Source: Pseudogymnoascus destructans (taxonomy: Eukaryota; Ascomycota; Leotiomycetes; Thelebolales; Thelebolaceae). Taken from it: 64,000 bases of DNA. Numbering within the stretch: the stretch's first letter is position 1; each line of letters starts with the position of its first letter. The DNA is taken from contig NW_020167528.1 in the NCBI RefSeq assembly GCF_001641265.1, positions 434,001-498,000 of the forward strand. Direction: 5' to 3'. This document shows, in pieces, positions 21,653 to 32,810 of the stretch. The notes under the pieces were generated by a model that had not been told where the DNA came from, did no database searches, and was given only the letters and a program-made list of their open reading frames with translations. A program made the translations under genes and the position numbers.

Positions 21653-23937
21653 CAGTTGAGACTTTTGGATTTTCTCAAGAATTGTCATTTCTCTGATATG
21701 AGTTTCCACTGGAGCTAGCTGAGATGATTGGCCTTGTTCTTTGAGTTTCTGAATGTCTGGATGTAGCCTCGAAGGTGGTAGCAACACCTGAAGCTGTTGC
21801 TTTTGTCGATCATCCTCATCATTGCCTTCTGGTCTGTCACCAGGCCTTTGAGTCAAAGCATCTGCTTTTCCATTTTGCTTCCCAGGCCTATAGATGATCT
21901 GGAAGTTGTATCGAGAGAGGAATTCAGCCCATCGAGCTTGTCTTCTTCTCAGCTTGTCTTCTTGTCAGCTTCTTGGTGGACATGAAGTATTCCAAGCTTT
22001 TGTGATCAGAAAAGACTTGGACTGGAAAATCTGTCCCTTCAAGTTCTGGTCTCCATGCTTCGAAACATCTGATGATTGCAAGCAATTCCTTGTCATATAT
22101 CTCGTAATTGCATTCTGCAGGTGCTAGCTTTTTCGAGAAGTATGCCACTGGATGTAGAACCCCTTGATCATCTTTTTGTGACAAGACTCCTGATGAGATG
22201 AAGTCTGAGGAATCTGCTTCGACATAGGCTGTCTTGTTTCTATCAAAATGCCTCAAGACAGGAGCTTCTGTGACTGTTTGTTTCAACAGCTCGAATGCAG
22301 TTTGGCATGCATGAGTCCATTCGAATATCTGATCCTTTCTGGTAAGGTTCACCAATGGCCTCATGATGCTGGAGTAATTTCAGATGAACCTACGATAGAA
22401 ATTGCAGAATCCAATGAAAGCTTGCATATCCCTGAGCGATTTTGGAGTTCGCCATTCCAGTATAGTAGAAACCTTTGCAGGGTCCATGCGAATGCCATTG
22501 ACTCCCACGATGAGTCCTAGGAATTTGGTTTCTTGGACGAAAAACTCACATTTTGAGATATCTGCTTGCAGTCCAGCTTCTCGAAGCTTCTGTAGGACTT
22601 TCCTTATGTGCTCTGTATGCTCCGCTCGAGTAGCACTGTAGATAAGAATGTCATCCATGTATGCGGCGAATTGGTTGAGGTAATCCATGAGGGTTTCATT
22701 CATGTACCTCTGGAATGTTGCTGGACCATTTGTGAGTCCGAAGGGCATGACCTTGTATTTGTAGGATCCAAATCGAGTTCTGAATGTAGTGAGGTCTTCA
22801 TCTTCTTCTGTCTGCATTCGAATTCGATTGAAGGCATGTCGAATGTCCAGTTTGGTGAGATATTTTGCTCCTATGACTTGGGCCAGCGTTTCATCAATGA
22901 GTGGTATGGGATATCGATCCTTTTTCGTTATGGCATTTAGCTTCCTGTAGTCAACACAGAATCGAAGACCACCACCTGGCTTTCTCACAAACATAATGGG
23001 TGAAGAGTATGGGGCTTTGCTTGCTTCAATGAACCCTTTTCGCAAGTGCTCGAAGACATATTCTTCGACCAAATCAAGTTCTTCCTTTGACATATTCCAG
23101 AGTGGTGCATATCCCAGCTTTGCATCACCTTCGAGTTCAATATGATGGTCTGAAGGTCGATGGGGAGGTAGCTTGTCTGCTGCCATTTTTGAAAAAACAT
23201 CCAAAAATTCATGAAATTCCTTCGGAAGGATCAGTCGAGAGTCAATTTCTTCAGTTTTGGTCTTGTTCTTGTGCTCGATTATGTCCTTCATTGATATAGC
23301 AAAGACTTGAGCTCCTCTTTGCTTCATGAGCATTTGAAATGGTGCTGCGCCAATCATTGCTATGGTGCAAGGTTTTGGTTTTTCCACTTTCGGAGCAGGT
23401 TCCGGAGGAGGCATTTCTTTGGCTTTCATCTTTGGCCTTTGTCTTTTGCTTTTAGATATAGGCTCTGTTTCGAGGGCTCGATCTGGTATAGAATGGTTGC
23501 AATAATCTCCAGTGAAGAGGACTTGATCATTGATCATATCAAGAACAACTCCATGTTGCTTCATCCAAGCTTTCCCGAGAATGATGGAATGTTTTCCCAG
23601 CGAAGTGATGAACATAGGCTTTCCACATGCTCTCCCACTAGTAGTTGAGGATATATAGCATGTGTGATAGCAGGGGCAGCCTCTCCATTGAATCCTTGAA
23701 CTTGTTTTGGCTTCACAAGTTCGTGGGCTATCCCTTCCATTTCACATATTCTTTCTGCATCAGCAGCATTAATGAAGTTTCCACCTGTGGCACCAGTATC
23801 GATCAATGCATGGACAATAGCTTTGTATTTTCCTATTCTACAAGTAGCTAAGAAAGGGGTGTCCGGATCAAAACTGGATCTCGAGGAAGAAGCTGCAATT
23901 CTGGCTGCACTGCCTCTAGTGATGACTTGTCTAGAGG
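21653..23937 (-). pseudogene. gypsy-1 pol fragment: protease, reverse transcriptase, RNase H
   Basis: The aspartic protease motif IDTGATGGNF is near 23800. A frameshift near 23610 leads into the reverse transcriptase (FVRKPGGGLRFCVDYRKLN; catalytic box YMDDILIYS near 22660), followed after another break near 22370 by RNase H (EADSSDFISSGVLSQ; YFSKKLAPAECNYEIYDKEL). The reading frame ends in a spacer region at LTR-A2, before any integrase. At least three frame breaks make it inactive. Confidence 0.88.
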
Positions 23938-25254
23938 CTATTCGTTTTCCGAATCGATGATAGACTCAGCTGTAGATACCTCATTCACTTGAGCTTTGAG
24001 CTTCTGGGGACAGTCTCGAGCTCGATGTCCATTTTGTCGGCATATGAAGCATTTCCCAAGTTTCATGAGCATTTCTTTTGCTGGATCTTGATGCGGTGGT
24101 CGATACAGCTTCTGCGTCTTGTTTTGCATGTTTGAATCCATTGTAGGTTGAGGGATTGAAGTTCGAAGTGCCTGGCCCTGATTTTGAGTTTGGCCCATGT
24201 TGTTCGAAAATGACTTTGGCTTCCTTTTGTCTTCTTGTTCCTTGATCTGCTGAATGTTCTGGTCGATGAGCATGCATTTCTTTGCAAACTCGAGAAGTGT
24301 AGTAGCTCCAACTTCAGCCACTAAGGCTTTCTGCATCTGTTGGTTGACTTTGAAGCGCAAGTCATCCAGCAAAGTTTCTTCAGAGTAATCAAGATCTGTC
24401 GTGAGCCTTTGGAACTCAGCCCAGAACACTGCAAAGGTGTTGTTTCTCTGATACAGCTTTCGATACTCAGTTTGAGCTGTGTGCCTTCGATCGGGATCAC
24501 TGAAGACTTTTTCCAAAAGTTCGAGAATTTCTTCTGCTGTCTGCAATTTGTTTGTAGAGTTTGGTCGAAGCCTTGGATTGACACGTGAAAACTGCCACTC
24601 CTCCCAGTCGACTGTGAATGTAGCTCATTTGTAAAGTCTGTGTTGGAAAATGATCAATGTTGGCTTCGAGCTTGAGGCGAATTTTCACAACCCAGTCTTC
24701 AAATGCTGGCTCTATCCCATCTGTGAGGATTGGAGGGTCTGGAATCCGAGCTGACAGTCGACTGTGAGAGTGGTGTCCTGGTTCATTCTTCAGAGCTTGT
24801 TGGGTTTGCTTTTCAAGATATTTCTGAATTGTTTGTTGCTCTGTGATTTGTTGCTCGTTGCTCTGGATCAGTTCCTGTAACTGGAGAATGGCATCATCCT
24901 TTTCAGCCAGTATCGAATTTGAGTCCTCTGCTAGGGCCAAATAGTCCCGAAGAATGTTCTTGTGCAAAGTCCATGCCATTTTCTGGTTGGCGACAGATAG
25001 TTTCTGGAATTCGTCAAAGGTTTCAACATTCCATTCAGCCTTTTCATGTCGATTTGCAAGTATAGATTCATGTCTCTCTTGAGCTGTTTTGCCCAGAGTG
25101 TGAAGGAAGGTTTAGGATTTGAAATTAGGATCATGAAGTTCATTGGTTTGGTTGCAGAGCTTGGAATTGGTGCTCCTTCTGCCAGGGATTCCTGGTCTTG
25201 TTCTGGATCATTTCGAGCTGCCATTGCAGCTTTTTCTTCAGCTGTATAAGCCAT
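23938..25254 (-). pseudogene. gypsy-1 gag with CCHC zinc knuckle, frameshifted
   Basis: The start at 25254 (MAYTAEEKAAMAARNDPEQD) opens a capsid-like ORF that breaks near 24960 and again near 24530 before resuming. The downstream frame carries the nucleocapsid knuckle CFICRQNGHRARDC (about 24040) and ends at 23938. The capsid region is predicted helical and Gln-rich. It would have formed the virus-like particle shell of the retrotransposon. Confidence 0.8.
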
Positions 25255-25606
25255 AGCGAGTTGCTATTTCAATTTCAGTTTATATCGTCAAGTCAGACAC
25301 ATATTGCCAAAGGCCCTATTGTGCAGTTGTTGGCCGTAGGAGCCACTCGAGAGGAGCGCACTTCCCTCACAGTTATATCCTTGTCGAGGGAGCGTTGTAA
25401 AAGGTCTGACTTGCGAAGGTGGTGTGTGTGTGTCGAGCTGACTGTCGAAAGCCAACTTTGAGGGGTTGCCTCGAGATCGTCCTGGAATTGACTTCAGGAT
25501 AAGGTTTCTGGTTCTGGGGTTTTCAAAGAGTGGATTTCGATTTCGATTTCAGAAGAGGGTTCAGCTCAAAGAGCAGGAAAAGAGGTATAAGAGAGATTGA
25601 GTTTTA

Positions 25607-25864
25607 TGTTACGGTTCACCAAGGCATAGGGCGCCAGTTGGGTATTATGAGTTAAACTCAATCTAGAGAAGAAAGGAAAGAGAAGAGGAGCACTCGAGCA
25701 GTGGCTCGATCTATATACAGCTATGTTGTTGTGGAGTGAATTCTCTTTAGCGAGACCAGTTCTGAGAATTCACTCCACAACTGAAAACTTCGCTCCAACC
25801 CCGGAAAGCTCCCCACACTCCTGAACCACCACTCGAGCTGCAAGGCGCACTTGATATCGTAACA
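25607..25864 (-). repeat. 5' LTR of gypsy-1
   Basis: A 258-bp unit that starts TGTTACG and ends CGTAACA on the minus strand, adjacent to the gag leader. It contains a TATATA-type box (near 25720) and a polypurine-rich stretch. No second copy occurs in the window. It is inserted within a family-A LTR. Confidence 0.7.
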
Positions 25865-26310
25865 GTTCCTAGCCTATAGGAAGTGAAAGGAGGTCCAAGG
25901 TCAGAGTACCCCTATAGACAAATTATTTCATAACTTAACCAATCTTGTGGGTAACTAAGGAGCGATGACGTGTAATGAATCATAAAGGGTTGTAGAAGCT
26001 TTTAGAGCTATTGTTCATGTTTCTAGGCCTCTAGTTGGTAGAGATATGCCATGTGGTAGTATTGGCACACCCCCTTAAGGAGGAAATTTTCTTAATAACT
26101 TGTTCAATGAGTGTCCAAATGATATGCTGTGATGTATGTAGCATAAACAGATGTAGTAGAAGAGTTTGCAGCAATCGTTGAGTAGTATTGCTCTTGTTGT
26201 TGGTGTGATAAGCCAAGATATGTATGGTGACTTGTAGGTTTGAGGAGGAGATTTCTAAGTTTGCTCTTGAGTTTGATAGCAAACTGAGTGCAACGAATGT
26301 CAGTATGACA
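25865..26310 (-). repeat. LTR, family A (copy A3), 5' part only
   Basis: It matches the first 446 bp of LTR-A. It begins at 26310 (TGTCATACTG on the minus strand) and stops at ...CTAGGAAC, where the gypsy-1 LTR starts. The far half of this copy is not found immediately beyond gypsy-1. Confidence 0.75.
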
Positions 26311-27727
26311 TGCATTCTCATAATTAATAGGCCATACTCCTGCCTTTTCAAATGCGCAAACAATAGTAAGCTCTTTAAAAGTCTTCTCTCATATTGTAGA
26401 GAGATCTCTCATAAAGGAGCATATATTATACTCGAGATTAAGGTTCAGTATTGCAGAATGGACTGCTTCATGGTGCCAATGCTTATAAGGCTGGAAAACC
26501 CCAACATCTAATGGCTGTAGAATATGGGTGAAGGATCTGAGACGGGCAGGTTATGGTCACATGATAAGAATAAAGGCAAGTTAGCCGAGTCGGACCCGTT
26601 TCGGGTACTTTCAGAGATTGACCCAATGGGGGTTCCTCTCCCTCAGTGACGGAAGGTATCTGAGTTGGACAAGTCACGGTCACGTGGTGAGGGTGAAGGC
26701 AGGTTAGCCGAGTCGGACCCATTTCGGGTACTTAAGGAGATTGACCCAACGGGGGTTCCTCTCTTCATCTTTTTTGTATCCTTCGTAGTAGACCTATAGG
26801 ATAGCATCCGTTTAGCCTCCGACTCACACTCTCATATGCTATTACTGTGAGCTGGGTGCCCTGTGTCCTTACACATATATTGTAAACTCTGGCGTACAGT
26901 GACTACTATGAGAGTCTAATAGTAGTAGCTTGACGTTGGAAGTAGGAGTACTTTATGTGTGAAAAATGAAGTGATCAAGCCACTCCATAGCAAGTTGGTC
27001 ATTTGTATATCCTGATTCTGATAACAGAACCTGTTCTGTGCCAATAAGACTTGGATGGTACCACGAGTCCATGTGGACTTTGCCTGGAATAATGAGTATA
27101 GGTGGAGTAACTCTTCCGCTTACAGACACAGCTTCGATTACTGTAATTGAAGCTCGATTCTTAGGACTTCCTATATATAGCTCTGTAACTCTGTGCGGAA
27201 CTATCACTTTTTCGCCTCCTGGAATTCCAACTTGAAAGCCAGTCTCGTCCATATTCTATATAGAATCTACTCCTATATTCCGAGTTGTGATAAAATCGTT
27301 ATAATTACGAAACCACTTTTGAAGACGCTCTCATCTTGAGCTTAAACCTGCTATAGAGTAATAGGCTTCATTTTTATGATATAAAAATCAAAAAGGTTAT
27401 TTTTAATGAATTTCGTAAGCCAACTGTATGAAGGCAGTGGTTTTGGCCATCGAATATGGCAAACAGCAGCAAATGTCATCTGCTTCATTGCTCTAAGCCC
27501 TTGATTATATTGTGTAGTTATCTACTCTTTAAGGGCCTTCATCTAAGCAATTGTAAGGAGCTTATTATGTCCTCTACAACCAACTCGTGTGCGATTAAGT
27601 TGAGTAATTGATGATTGAAGCATTGATTTTGATACTTTGAAAATCCGGCTTGCGGCAGCAACGGATTCAGATGGGTTTGCCACAAGCCATTCATGAGCAT
27701 CAGATAGAATAGGGTCTTCCATTTCAA
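26311..27727 (-). pseudogene. pogo-2 transposase remnant
   Basis: Recognisable pieces on the minus strand are the N-terminal helix-turn-helix fragment (27727-27539), the first catalytic block MDETGFQVGIPGGEKVIVP (27252 downward), and PLDVGVFQPYKHWH (about 26510-26470) with the C-terminal VWPINYENA. The block with the second aspartate is absent, replaced by 26537-26950. Stops and frameshifts occur in every part. The first and last parts match the transposase at 29494-31533. Confidence 0.8.
26537..26782. repeat. Two tandem copies of a 123-bp unit
   Basis: The unit contains GGTTAGCCGAGTCGGACCC, TTTCGGGTACTT and GGGGGTTCCTCTC. Copy 2 starts 123 bp after copy 1 (26537 and 26660) with scattered substitutions. 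It lies inside the pogo-2 remnant. I do not recognise the unit; it has no coding capacity. Confidence 0.75.
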
Positions 27728-27888
27728 TTACATAGTTGTAGTATACAAATTATAAGCTATAGATATGTTGAGGCTATGGATGGGGATATGATACAAAGTG
27801 GAAGTGAGCATTAGCAGTGAATGCCATTTGCTTCTGCAAACGCTCTTTGCTTACCCCGACCCTATGCATTAGGGTCAGTTCTGACGAT

Positions 27889-28534
27889 TATAGCATATCC
27901 ACGACTTCCTTAATTTCTTTTATAAAGTGACATTGTTTACAGAAGGCTGGGAAGCCATTAGAACGGGTATTGTTATCTTTAGAGTTCCTTCTTAAGCAAT
28001 TAGAAAAGGGGAAAGAGATGTCTAAGGATGATTTAATGCTTAGCCTATGTTTTAACTCTGCATAGGAGGTTATAAATAAGTATTATGTGTTGGGGGAAGG
28101 ACCGAAAAATTGTCACCGCGCACAAATCGTGTGGCGCTTTTGTCATTCGGACCTTCGGGTTTTGCACAATGGGCAAGAAGGCTTTGACCATAGATTACAG
28201 TATGTAGAACAGGGTAAAAACGATGCAATTGTTTTTTGCTATTCTAATGGAACTACGCATACTTTTTATAGGCTCTAAATAACTCCCAGTAACCCCCGAG
28301 GCTTCCAAGTAAGCCGCCCCTTCTGCTGCAGAGTTTTGATCAGAATTGTGAGAACCATGGTTGAGTCCTTTAGTTCAGTGAGAGCCATGGGACAGCTCGG
28401 GCCCACGGTGGAGATTCTCTGGTTTCTAGAACCACAAACACAGAGTTTTCTCTGACCTCCGGCCCGATTCCCTTATTAAGTGGTAAATAATAGTACCTTC
28501 CATTTTAATATAGTACTATATTACTAACGATCTA
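27889..28534. other. Unassigned sequence between pogo-2 remnant and hAT remnant
   Basis: No supported gene. It includes a moderately GC-rich block at 28085-28450 (around GGAAGGACCGAAAAATTGTC and GACAGCTCGGGCCC) whose composition differs from the AT-rich surroundings. This may be a further non-autonomous element. Confidence 0.3.
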
Positions 28535-29032
28535 TAGGTCTTCTGCATATATTGCAGCTAGAGTCCTTATTCCAAGCCAAAATTGGAAGTATTGTGAAGA
28601 TAACTAGCCTATAGATTAGGTATTAAAGGCAAAAGCAGCTGTTCATTTGCTATATGATAAGCATTATAAGCCAATAATTAAGCCATTAATTGTATCAGCT
28701 ATCCAACTACAAAGTAAGAAGAATATAATATTTCTAAGGAGTAGGTTACGTAAAATCGCCACCAACCCCTAATTCAAGATGAGTATATAAAGTATTGCCA
28801 AGCAGCAATTACCCTAGAGTGTAACACTTAGGATTAGTAGCGGACAGCATATCCAAATCTTCAAAAGATGGCACTTGACATGTTATTGATACCTCCAATA
28901 AGTGCTGAGCCTAAACGTCTATTCTCAGGGGCAAAGATTACAATCACAGATCGAAGGAATCGATTAGGAGTTGATACTATTGAGTATTTAGAGTGTTTGA
29001 AGCCATGGCTTCATATTACAACCATTCTATAG
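28535..29032 (+). pseudogene. hAT transposase C-terminal remnant
   Basis: Plus-strand translation shows AYIAARVLIPSQNWKYCED and, after several stops, ISAEPKRLFSGAKITITDRR, RNRLGVDTIEYLECLKPW and a stop at 29032. The last piece is the hAT dimerisation domain. The pattern resembles the remnant at 58863-59560 rather than the BED-hAT at 3495. No N-terminal half or termini were found. Confidence 0.65.
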
Positions 29033-29375
29033 AGCGACAGGTAGACTGTCATTTTAAAGTTGGGCTATTACATAGATCCATCCACTTGTGAAATATGTTA
29101 TATAATATCACATGTTATTGTACTATATTCTTAAAGCAGGAGAGGATCACTGAACTTACTACCTAAAATCAAGAAATTTACAAGATAATAACTTAACAAC
29201 AACTTCATAATATATATTAAAAATGTATTTCCAGCCTTTTCTATTTAGTTAAATTCCTGCCTAATCATTTAGGAATAATCTATTTAGTAGTTCTTAAGAT
29301 ATTAACTTTAAGCACTGAAATTTAGACTAGGTCTTTATATTTTAATATCTACTAGTCTAATTGCTTTAAAGCTTA

Positions 29376-31653
29376 ATCGTGGGTCGAATAACCCACCGCT
29401 ATGCGGTGGGCGCAAGCGAGTTGCATCGCGAAAGCTAGTTGCACCACCCCAGCTTTCTCAACCACCCAATTTGTATTGCAATTGAATCGTAGACTATGGG
29501 AAATATTTTACCACTACAAGTATGAAAACACATCTTGAATCTTCATCTTCATCTTCTTCATCTTCTGACGCAATTGAATCACGGCCCCATATATTTGTGC
29601 CTTCGAATGATATGAAATCCTGTTGCGACGTAAATTCCTGAAGTCCTGGATCAATGACACCAATTGCACCTAGTTCCTCATATTCAAATGAGACCCCATT
29701 AAATTCTGGGAGGGATACAAGAGCTTCCTTAACCTGTATATCAATCTCTTTATCAGTTATAAGCTTTTCTGGGTCCAGGATCGGATTGAATAGCTCAATA
29801 GGAATAGCTTCTTTACTCCATTTGAAGTTTAGAATTGTCCTTTGACATTCCTTCTCTGATTTCCATGCAGCAACCCCTTGGATATGATACTTCTTCTTAA
29901 TCTTATTTGTTGTAATTCGTATAAGATATTGTCGTCTTTTGATCCTATCAACCTGCTCCTTTTCACGCTTGTTTTCCTGGATCTGTCGTGCCTGAGTTCC
30001 TGTAAGGACCCCTCCTTTTTGTAAGACCTTCCGATTCCCTCGAATCCTAGACTTCTGTTAATTTTGAACCCTATTATGAAGGTCTTCGTACTGCCGGTCC
30101 CGGACTTCTGCAGTCAGAAGGACGTTCTGGACCCCTCGTATTGTAGAGTCGATTTTCCGGCGTGTAGGACTACTAAATATATCAATCTTCTCTGAGATTT
30201 TTGATGCTATTTCTTGAAGAGATCTCTCAGCTTGAACACCTCTTACTGGTGTTTGAGGACAGGGTAATTCAATCGCTGTCACCATTGCCATTGCCATCGC
30301 TGGTACCATATACGTCTTCATTTTCTTAAGAGCTTTCTGGCAATTAATTGGCCAGATCCCAGACTTTCGGAAGGCACCTTGAATAGTCTCTTTTTTCATA
30401 GTTTTTTTTCCCTGATTTCCGTTAAGTCCCGGAAGAACGATGAAACTGTATATTCAATATCTAGACACTGGGTTGCATCTTGTACAGCCTTCCGGTGCCA
30501 GTGTTTATACGGCTGAAAAACACCGACATCAAGAGGTTGAAGAACATGCGTCAAGTGGCTAGGAAAAGGAAACGGGTGTATATTAGCTTCTGTAGCTTTA
30601 ATAATAAACTCCGGGGTCATATGACTACTGTGTTGATCCATTAATAGAACCCTAGGACGTGCGTTTGCCCCAGCTTGTATATGAAGAATCAAGTGATCAA
30701 GATATTCAAGAGCTAATTGGGAGTTGATATATCCGGAATCAGACATTAATACCCTTGTATTTCCGTCTAATAAGGTATACCAATTCATCATATGATTCAC
30801 ACCTTGTACAATTAGAACAGGAGGAATAGTTGTTCCATTTGCAATAATCGATTCTATAACGGTAATAGAACGTCGATTTTCAGGGCTAGGTGTATACAAT
30901 GGCTATTGTTTATTAGCTATACTATATTTTATATTATAACTGGAATATACATACATCTACTATCCAGGTAGGGACAAGAATATCTTCTCCAGAAGCTACT
31001 CCAATTTGAAACCCAGCTTCATCAAAATTGATAATATCACCAGGCTGAATATCATGGGCTTCGCACCAAGTCATCCAATTCTTGAACCAATCCTGTACGT
31101 CCTTAACATCTTGTGCACCGACTCGGTTTCGTGCAATTGGCTTTGTTTTTAGTGTATGAAGAAAACCCGGGGTTGTTTTTATGTAGTTTTGAAACCATCG
31201 CCAGGACGGTCGCGGTCTGCCTTCTAGATCCTTTAGGTATTCGATTATCGCAAAGACCATCTGTTTCGTAGCCCCGAGGCCTGTCCTGTGCATATCGTCT
31301 GCATATGTAATAATAGCTTCGTGTTGTGGCCTAGAGAGGATTCGATTCTGGCCTCCGTGTATTATATGAGGGCGGTCGTCGCGTTGATTTCGTCGTATCC
31401 TCGATTTGAGGGTTTGAGGATTCACGTGGAAAATACGTGCGGCGGTAGTCTCACTCTCGTTAGGATTGGCAGTAGCCCAGGCAATTGCCTGGGCTATAGC
31501 CTCTTCGTATTCGTGGGTTGCAGGTGGTGGCATTGTTCAAGGTTCAATTGCAATACAAATTGGGTGGTTGAGAAATCTGGGGCGATGCAACTCGCTTTCG
31601 CGATGCAACTCGCTTGCGCCCACCGCGTAGCGGTGGGTTATTCGACCCACGAT
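29376..31653 (-). mobile_element. Nearly complete pogo-2 transposon
   Basis: A 2278-bp element with long inverted ends: ATCGTGGGTCGAATAACCCA at the left and its complement ending CCCACGAT at the right. It is bounded by TA on both sides (29374-29375 and 31654-31655). Each end contains a CCCACCGC-GCGGTGGG hairpin and tandem GCAACTCGCTT motifs. One transposase gene fills the minus strand. Confidence 0.92.
29494..31533 (-). pseudogene. pogo-2 DDE transposase, one frame change and one in-frame stop
   Basis: Start at 31533 (MPPPATHEYEEAIAQ). A helix-turn-helix DNA-binding region is followed by the catalytic core: NFDEAGFQIGV (Asp 1), a GT-AG intron of about 50 nt near 30950-30905 joining TWIVD to PLYTPSPEN, LLMDQHSSH (Asp 2) and QPLDVGVFQPY (Asp 3). 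At 30409-30402 an A8 run requires a -1 shift to continue as TMKKETIQGAF; in the original frame a TGA follows at once. A TAA at 30060-30058 is followed by about 188 further codons in the same frame (GGVLTGTQARQIQENKREKE, then an acidic tail) to the stop at 29494. The C-terminal part is typical of fungal pogo transposases. Confidence 0.85.
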
Positions 31654-31780
31654 TAGTATAAAGGAGTCTACATGTATATATAAGGCTACACACACATTTT
31701 CAGAATATATTATGAAGTTGTTGTTAAGTTATTATCTTGTAAATTTCTTGATTTTAGGTAAGAAGTTCAGTGATCCTCTC

Positions 31781-32810
31781 GCTTGTGTGATCCGTTCGCT
31801 TGTGAAATTGTTCGAAGTGATTATGGGAACCGGGGATCCACACCCAAAATCGGGTGGTATTCTCCGGTAACCAAAAATTCTCACAACGGCACAACGGAAC
31901 AGGAGGCTTCAGGTAATACAGTATATAGAATAAATAGATCGATTGAATTACTACACTATCTAATGGGCCTACGTAAAGTATTTGTAGGCTTCGTAAGGAA
32001 GCAGAATATGGGGCCGAAACCCAGTATACACCAGGTTCTGTTGGTGAAGCAGAGTGTGCATCACGACCCAACCCGAAACCCGTCCTGAGACTTCGACGGT
32101 CGGTATTCCAGAACATTTTTACGGCCAAAAGGCCACCGTATTCCATAGCGCACGTCCCTACTCCCAACAGAAATACGTTATGGAACTAATCACATGATAT
32201 ATTGTTTTTCTTCAATATATGACTGCAATATATGATATTGCCAAGCTTTATTAGCGTTATTGATTGTAATACGGAGTGGGAATTTCATTCCAATATATTG
32301 CCAAGACGCACTATTGGCAACACCGCCCATACCACCTCGAGGACATCATACAAGAGGGGGAGTGTATGACTTCTGAGCCTTTAGGGTAAATGGCTCTTCT
32401 ATCATTTTTAAATATCGACATCGATATCAGCAATAGTTGAACTAACGCATAGTAGTTCCTTCTACCTGGAACAGGATGTGGCTTGTGTATTATACACGGA
32501 GTAAGTTTTATTCTCTCATCGTCATCACCATTCTCTTCTTCTCGTAAGACTGGAGTTTTTTTTTGGCAACTTCATCGAAGTTTAACCCAACATTTTTTTT
32601 CTATCGTGGGCGAAGTTTCATTGCTAAAACCAAATCCCTACCACAGCGGAAAATCGTGCACTGAATACGATCCTTCGATCTTAATGCCTATTCTTTGATC
32701 CCAATCTTTCTCAAGACCCTTGAAGACCTAGTCCATGTGGGGGGGTGCGTTGCTCGTCACATGTACGGGTTGGCACCCGTCATCCGTCATCAGTTAGTGA
32801 AAATGTAATT
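31781..32810. other. Unassigned AT-rich sequence
   Basis: No supported gene. ORFs at 31783-32088 and on the opposite strand lack domains. ATTGCCAAG and CTTGGCAAT-type inverted motifs recur around 32240-32320. Probably old repeat DNA at the edge of the TE island. Confidence 0.35.

Larger units (their letters stand above)
21653..25864 (-). mobile_element. Decayed Ty3-like retrotransposon (gypsy-1), 3' part lost
   Basis: Order on the minus strand: 5' LTR (25864-25607), gag (25254-23938) and pol (protease, reverse transcriptase, RNase H), ending abruptly at 21653 where LTR-A2 begins. Integrase and the 3' LTR are missing. The protease-RT-RNase H order fits Ty3-like elements, but loss of integrase removes the deciding evidence against other LTR clades. 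The left LTR lies inside LTR-A copy A3. Confidence 0.85.
26311..27888 (-). mobile_element. Truncated pogo-2 transposon with internal replacement
   Basis: Same family as the element at 29376-31653. Its right end, CCCTATGCATTAGGG...CTGACGAT then TA (27889-27890), copies the hairpin-plus-CGAT/TA design of that element. The left part is cut by LTR-A3. The middle of the transposase gene (about 26537-26950) is replaced by unrelated sequence. Confidence 0.75.
29140..31780. repeat. 75-bp inverted repeat flanking the pogo-2 element (probable host MITE)
   Basis: The left arm 29140-29214 (GAGAGGATCACTGAACTTAC onward) and the right arm 31704-31780 (its complement, with about two or three differences) surround the pogo-2 insertion. 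Without the insertion the unit is about 360 bp with no ORF. This suggests a foldback or MITE element into which pogo-2 jumped. Confidence 0.65.

Noticed and set aside
23938..23960. Frameshift heptamer between gag and pol of gypsy-1
   Set aside because: GGAAAAC next to the gag stop does not fit X XXY YYZ, and this copy has several unrelated frame breaks.
28087..28278. 63-codon ORF in repeat debris
   Set aside because: No domain, no promoter or intron features, surrounded by decayed transposons.
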